DNA of 64,000 bases, from the NCBI RefSeq assembly GCF_009363275.1, contig NZ_CP045324.1, positions 1,302,001-1,366,000 of the forward strand, in the 5' to 3' direction. The translations under genes were made by a program, and so were the position numbers. Below the pieces are notes generated by a model that was not told where the DNA came from, searched no databases, and was given only the letters and a program-made list of their open reading frames with translations. Numbering within the stretch: position 1 is the first letter of the stretch; the number at the start of each line of letters is the position of its first letter. Positions 61,485-64,000 of this stretch are shown here, piece by piece. This DNA comes from Marinobacter sp. THAF197a. Lineage in GTDB: Bacteria > Pseudomonadota > Gammaproteobacteria > Pseudomonadales > Oleiphilaceae.

Positions 61485-62255
61485 TCAAATTGTCAGGCCG
61501 CCATCGACACTAATCTGCTGAGCTGTAATAAACCCGGCTAACTCGGAGGAAAGGAACGTGCAAAGAGCAGCGACCTCAGATGGCTTTCCGAGCCTCCTGG
61601 CTGGAATCGACCTGGCTAAGTTGGAGTTGTTCAAATCGATCGGAGTAGAGGCGGATAGACTGGCCTCGCTCTCGTTGATGAAAGCTTTAGTACGCTCAGT
61701 TTCAATCGGGCCAGGCAATACATGGTTAATCGTAATGTTATATGGAGCGTATTGTTTCGCCTGAGATCGTAGAGCTGCGATTAAGCCAGAGCGAGCTGCT
61801 GCAGATGCCTCAAGCCCCTGAATGGGCCGAATTGCTGATGTTGAAAGGATAGAGATTATTCTTCCGAACCTATTCCTCTCCATTGATGGAAGCAGAGCTT
61901 CGATCAGAAGACTCACTGAAACCATGTTTCGTTCGAAAGCGTCTAAAAGTGCCTGCTTACGATCAGAGTCGTTAAAATTAGGTGTAGGGCCAGGGGTGTT
62001 TGCTATCAGAATGTCTATTTCGCCAACCGAATCAGCCAACTCAATCACACACTCTGAGCTTGTAACGTCGCCCGTCCAAATCTCCACCCGATTTCCTGTT
62101 TGAGCACTTATTGACTCTGCAACCGCCAAATTCTTATTTTCATTGCGGCCGTTAATTATGATGTCGACGCCGCTGGCGGATAGCGATTCGGCGATCGCAC
62201 GTCCAATACCTGCCGTAGAAGCGCCAATAAAAGCCCTTCTTTTTCGTTCATTCAT
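61485..62255 (-). CDS. Atypical short-chain dehydrogenase/reductase
   Basis: 256 residues from the ATG at 62255 (AAGG upstream; a longer frame overlaps the transporter gene). Rossmann glycine motif GASTAGIGRAIAESL; IANTPGP replaces the usual NNAG; ISILSTSAIRP keeps the Ser region. Where YxxxK is expected, the sequence is ASAAARSGL, so both catalytic Tyr and Lys are changed (Ser/Ala and Arg). VLPGPIETERTK and DGGLTI are standard. This fits a known divergent SDR group; the reaction is unknown. 22 bp before glmS. Confidence 0.85.
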   Translation of the reverse strand: MNERKRRAFIGASTAGIGRAIAESLSASGVDIIINGRNENKNLAVAESISAQTGNRVEIWTGDVTSSECVIELADSVGEIDILIANTPGPTPNFNDSDRKQALLDAFERNMVSVSLLIEALLPSMERNRFGRIISILSTSAIRPIQGLEASAAARSGLIAALRSQAKQYAPYNITINHVLPGPIETERTKAFINESEASLSASTPIDLNNSNLARSIPARRLGKPSEVAALCTFLSSELAGFITAQQISVDGGLTI

Positions 62256-62289
62256 ATTGATATCCTTTAAACTTCTGCAAAGACCAGAG

Positions 62290-63255
62290 TCAGCTTTTCT
62301 GAAAGGCTTGGCGGAGTCTTGAAGCGAATATTCCTTTGACACCAAAGTTGGCAATCGCGACCCCAAACAGTGCGATTACGCCCCCGAATACCTCCATAAA
62401 GGTCGGTGACTGTCCTAGCACGAGATAGGCGAGGAGAATGGCTGATGGCGGCATCAGGAATGTATAGATGCCTGTTTTTGCACTTCCCAGTTCCTTAACG
62501 GCACTATTCCACCAAAGGTATGGAAGGAAGGTTGCGAAGACGACTAAGTAGAAAATGGAGAAGACGAACTGGGAGTTCAGAATTCCAAGGTCGATTTGCT
62601 CATTGAGCAGAAATGGTGCCGGGAGTAAAGCACAGGTCCCTATTACAAAAGAGACCGCTGATGCTTCGACAGATGATAGAGCCGACGGAGCTCGCCGGGC
62701 AGAGACAGCGTATATCGCAAAAGATGCCGCTGCGAGAAGGATCAAAAGGTTTCCATGGGAAGTACTCTCAGAGCTGGTCGCATAGGATTCGGACAATATT
62801 AGTGCTGCTCCAAAGAAACCTAGAACCAGGCCAATAATTAAAGACCTATTAAGAGACCCTTTTTCAAGGAAGCTACTCAAAATTGCTGTAAACAGTGGCT
62901 GTGTTGTTGGTATTAACAGTGCGGCGTACGCGGCACTCGACTTTGTTAATCCGAAGTGAAGAAAGAGGGTGTAGATGGTTACGCAGAAGAATCCCATCAT
63001 GAAAAGCGTGAACCATTCCCTTACGCCAAGTTTGCGTAGTCTTAAGAATAAAGGACTTTCACTGCTGCCCCGAAGGTAGACGCAGAGCAGGATATATCCA
63101 AAGCTTGTAAGGACGAATCGCACGATCGCGGTAAAAGCTGGCGGTTGATTCAATAGTGCGATCTCACTTGCAACAAATGTCCCTGCCCAAAATATTTGGA
63201 TAAGTACAAGCTTTAAGTGGGTAGAGTACTGGGGACCTTGGTTGCTGGCCGACAT
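62290..63255 (-). CDS. EamA/DMT-family transporter
   Basis: 321 residues with ten membrane helices in two EamA repeats (LKLVLIQIFWAGTFVASEIALL...; ...GSAKTGIYTFLMPPSAILLAYLVLGQSPTFMEVFGGVIALFGVAIAN). Members export amino acids, nucleosides and other small metabolites. It lies between two SDR genes on one transcript, suggesting export of the locus product. Substrate unknown. Confidence 0.9.
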   Translation of the reverse strand: MSASNQGPQYSTHLKLVLIQIFWAGTFVASEIALLNQPPAFTAIVRFVLTSFGYILLCVYLRGSSESPLFLRLRKLGVREWFTLFMMGFFCVTIYTLFLHFGLTKSSAAYAALLIPTTQPLFTAILSSFLEKGSLNRSLIIGLVLGFFGAALILSESYATSSESTSHGNLLILLAAASFAIYAVSARRAPSALSSVEASAVSFVIGTCALLPAPFLLNEQIDLGILNSQFVFSIFYLVVFATFLPYLWWNSAVKELGSAKTGIYTFLMPPSAILLAYLVLGQSPTFMEVFGGVIALFGVAIANFGVKGIFASRLRQAFQKS

Positions 63256-63266
63256 GCTATAAGCTC

Positions 63267-64000
63267 CTATGACAAGAGACCGCCATCAACATTCAGACAC
63301 GTTCCCGTTATGAATGCAGCTTGATCTGAATTTAGAAATACAATCGCGTTCGCGACATCCTCAGTACTGGCTAAACGCCCTAACGGGTGCAGTGCCTTCC
63401 TTTTTGCAAGGCCTGCTTCCTGGTCAGTTTCAAGGGACAGAGCATGGTCGGTCATGGGGGTATCGACGATGGCGGGAGCTACTGCATTTACGCGAATCCC
63501 ATATGATGCAACGTCAACCGCAAAGGCCTTTGTTAGTGAGAGCACCGCCGCTTTGGTTGCGCTGTAAACGCCGTCATTTGGCCATGTTCTGAATGATGCC
63601 ACAGAGGCGATATTCACTATGCTCCCGGGTTTTCGCTTGATCATTTCGGCTATAGCAGCACGACAGCAAATAAAAACACTTCTGACATTAACGCTGAACA
63701 GCTTGTCGTAGTCTTTAAAGGACATTTCATGTGTAGGTCCAGTTATTTCAATGCCCACACAATTTACAACTGATGATATACCTCCAAACCCACTTGCCAG
63801 CTCCCGAAATAGAGAGCCTATTGCCGCCTCATCAGTAACATCGCAGGGGAACGACTGCGCAGAGCCGCCGAGCAATTCGATACTCTTCCGTGTTCGCTCA
63901 AGCCCTTCCTTATCGATATCGACTAAGGCAACGTGCTTGCCCATTTCAGAGTACTTGATTGCAGTTGTCCGACCGATCCCAGATGCAGAACCAGTTACTA
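63267..64000 (-). CDS. Short-chain dehydrogenase/reductase, partial
   Basis: Runs off the right edge; the frame is open to 63998, and the residues before the internal ATG at 63944 include the glycine motif VTGSASGIGRTTAIKYSEMGKHVALVD, so the true start is outside. NCVGIEITGPTHEM, NIASVASFRTWP, catalytic YSATKAAVLSLTKAFAVD and NAVAPAIVDTPMTDHAL are classical SDR motifs, ending in VDGGLLS. 11 bp before the EamA gene. First visible gene of the leftward block. Confidence 0.9.
   Translation of the reverse strand, partial: VTGSASGIGRTTAIKYSEMGKHVALVDIDKEGLERTRKSIELLGGSAQSFPCDVTDEAAIGSLFRELASGFGGISSVVNCVGIEITGPTHEMSFKDYDKLFSVNVRSVFICCRAAIAEMIKRKPGSIVNIASVASFRTWPNDGVYSATKAAVLSLTKAFAVDVASYGIRVNAVAPAIVDTPMTDHALSLETDQEAGLAKRKALHPLGRLASTEDVANAIVFLNSDQAAFITGTCLNVDGGLLS

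Noticed and set aside
1..64000. CRISPR array, tRNA, rRNA or replication origin
   Set aside because: No regularly spaced direct repeats, no tRNA-like cloverleaf with a CCA end noticed, no rRNA sequence and no rep or par genes seen by eye; a covariance or HMM scan would be needed to exclude small RNAs.

Overview
The window looks like accessory DNA (plasmid or large genomic island) of a marine gammaproteobacterium, probably Marinobacter or a close relative. That assignment is inference, from the protein style, the mix of metal-resistance and respiratory genes, and the dense mobile-element debris. No ribosomal RNA, tRNA, replication or conjugation gene was recognised, so replicon type cannot be decided.

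Left end (1-7.6 kb): a defence-island-like segment. It holds the 3' end of an SMC-type (MksB/JetC-like) ATPase gene followed by kleisin-like (MksF) and MksE-like genes; a 909-residue ankyrin-repeat protein of unknown role; a convincing prokaryotic viperin (radical SAM) translationally coupled to a small HicA-like protein; and an AlpA-type excision regulator. An 11-base G tract lies between the divergent ankyrin and viperin genes.

8-35.5 kb: metal and redox stress. From 14.0 to 8.4 kb, reading leftward, are an HMA-CDF cation transporter with a textbook MerR-type promoter, lspA, a czcD-like CDF pump, an ACR3-like carrier, a DsbA-like protein, ctaG (broken by an amber codon) and a Sco1-like lipoprotein. 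Two decayed MerR-family genes lie nearby. A czcCBA efflux operon is flanked by OmpR/PhoQ-type two-component genes (one kinase cut off by an IS1380-family element, one kinase broken, one intact pair). After three low-GC cassette-like genes comes a periplasmic copper/thiol-type cluster (CcdA, cytochrome c, DUF411, Met/His-rich proteins).

35.8-51.8 kb: a 16,044-bp Tn3-family transposon, defined by 38-bp inverted repeats (36/38 identical) and a perfect 5-bp target duplication AGAAT. It keeps only the last ~125 codons of tnpA. Cargo 1 is a complete phosphite uptake and oxidation operon (ptxABCDE) behind a Pho-box-like repeat. Cargo 2 is an iron/flavin redox module: QseBC-like two-component system, membrane-bound AraC regulator, ferric-reductase-like flavocytochrome, PepSY and DUF2271 periplasmic proteins, a PepSY-flavodoxin-FNR fusion and a VIT1/CCC1 transporter.

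52-58.7 kb: a low-GC segment with a HEPN-like protein and two large coupled genes, the second starting with a PD-(D/E)XK-like domain. This is the best candidate here for an undescribed conflict or defence system. It is followed by a tyrosine recombinase and a nest of broken IS21 and IS256 elements. Right end (59-64 kb): a leftward operon of two SDR oxidoreductases, an EamA exporter, a second-copy GlmS and an Lrp/AsnC regulator, which resembles the edge of a small-molecule (amino-sugar or antimetabolite) locus.
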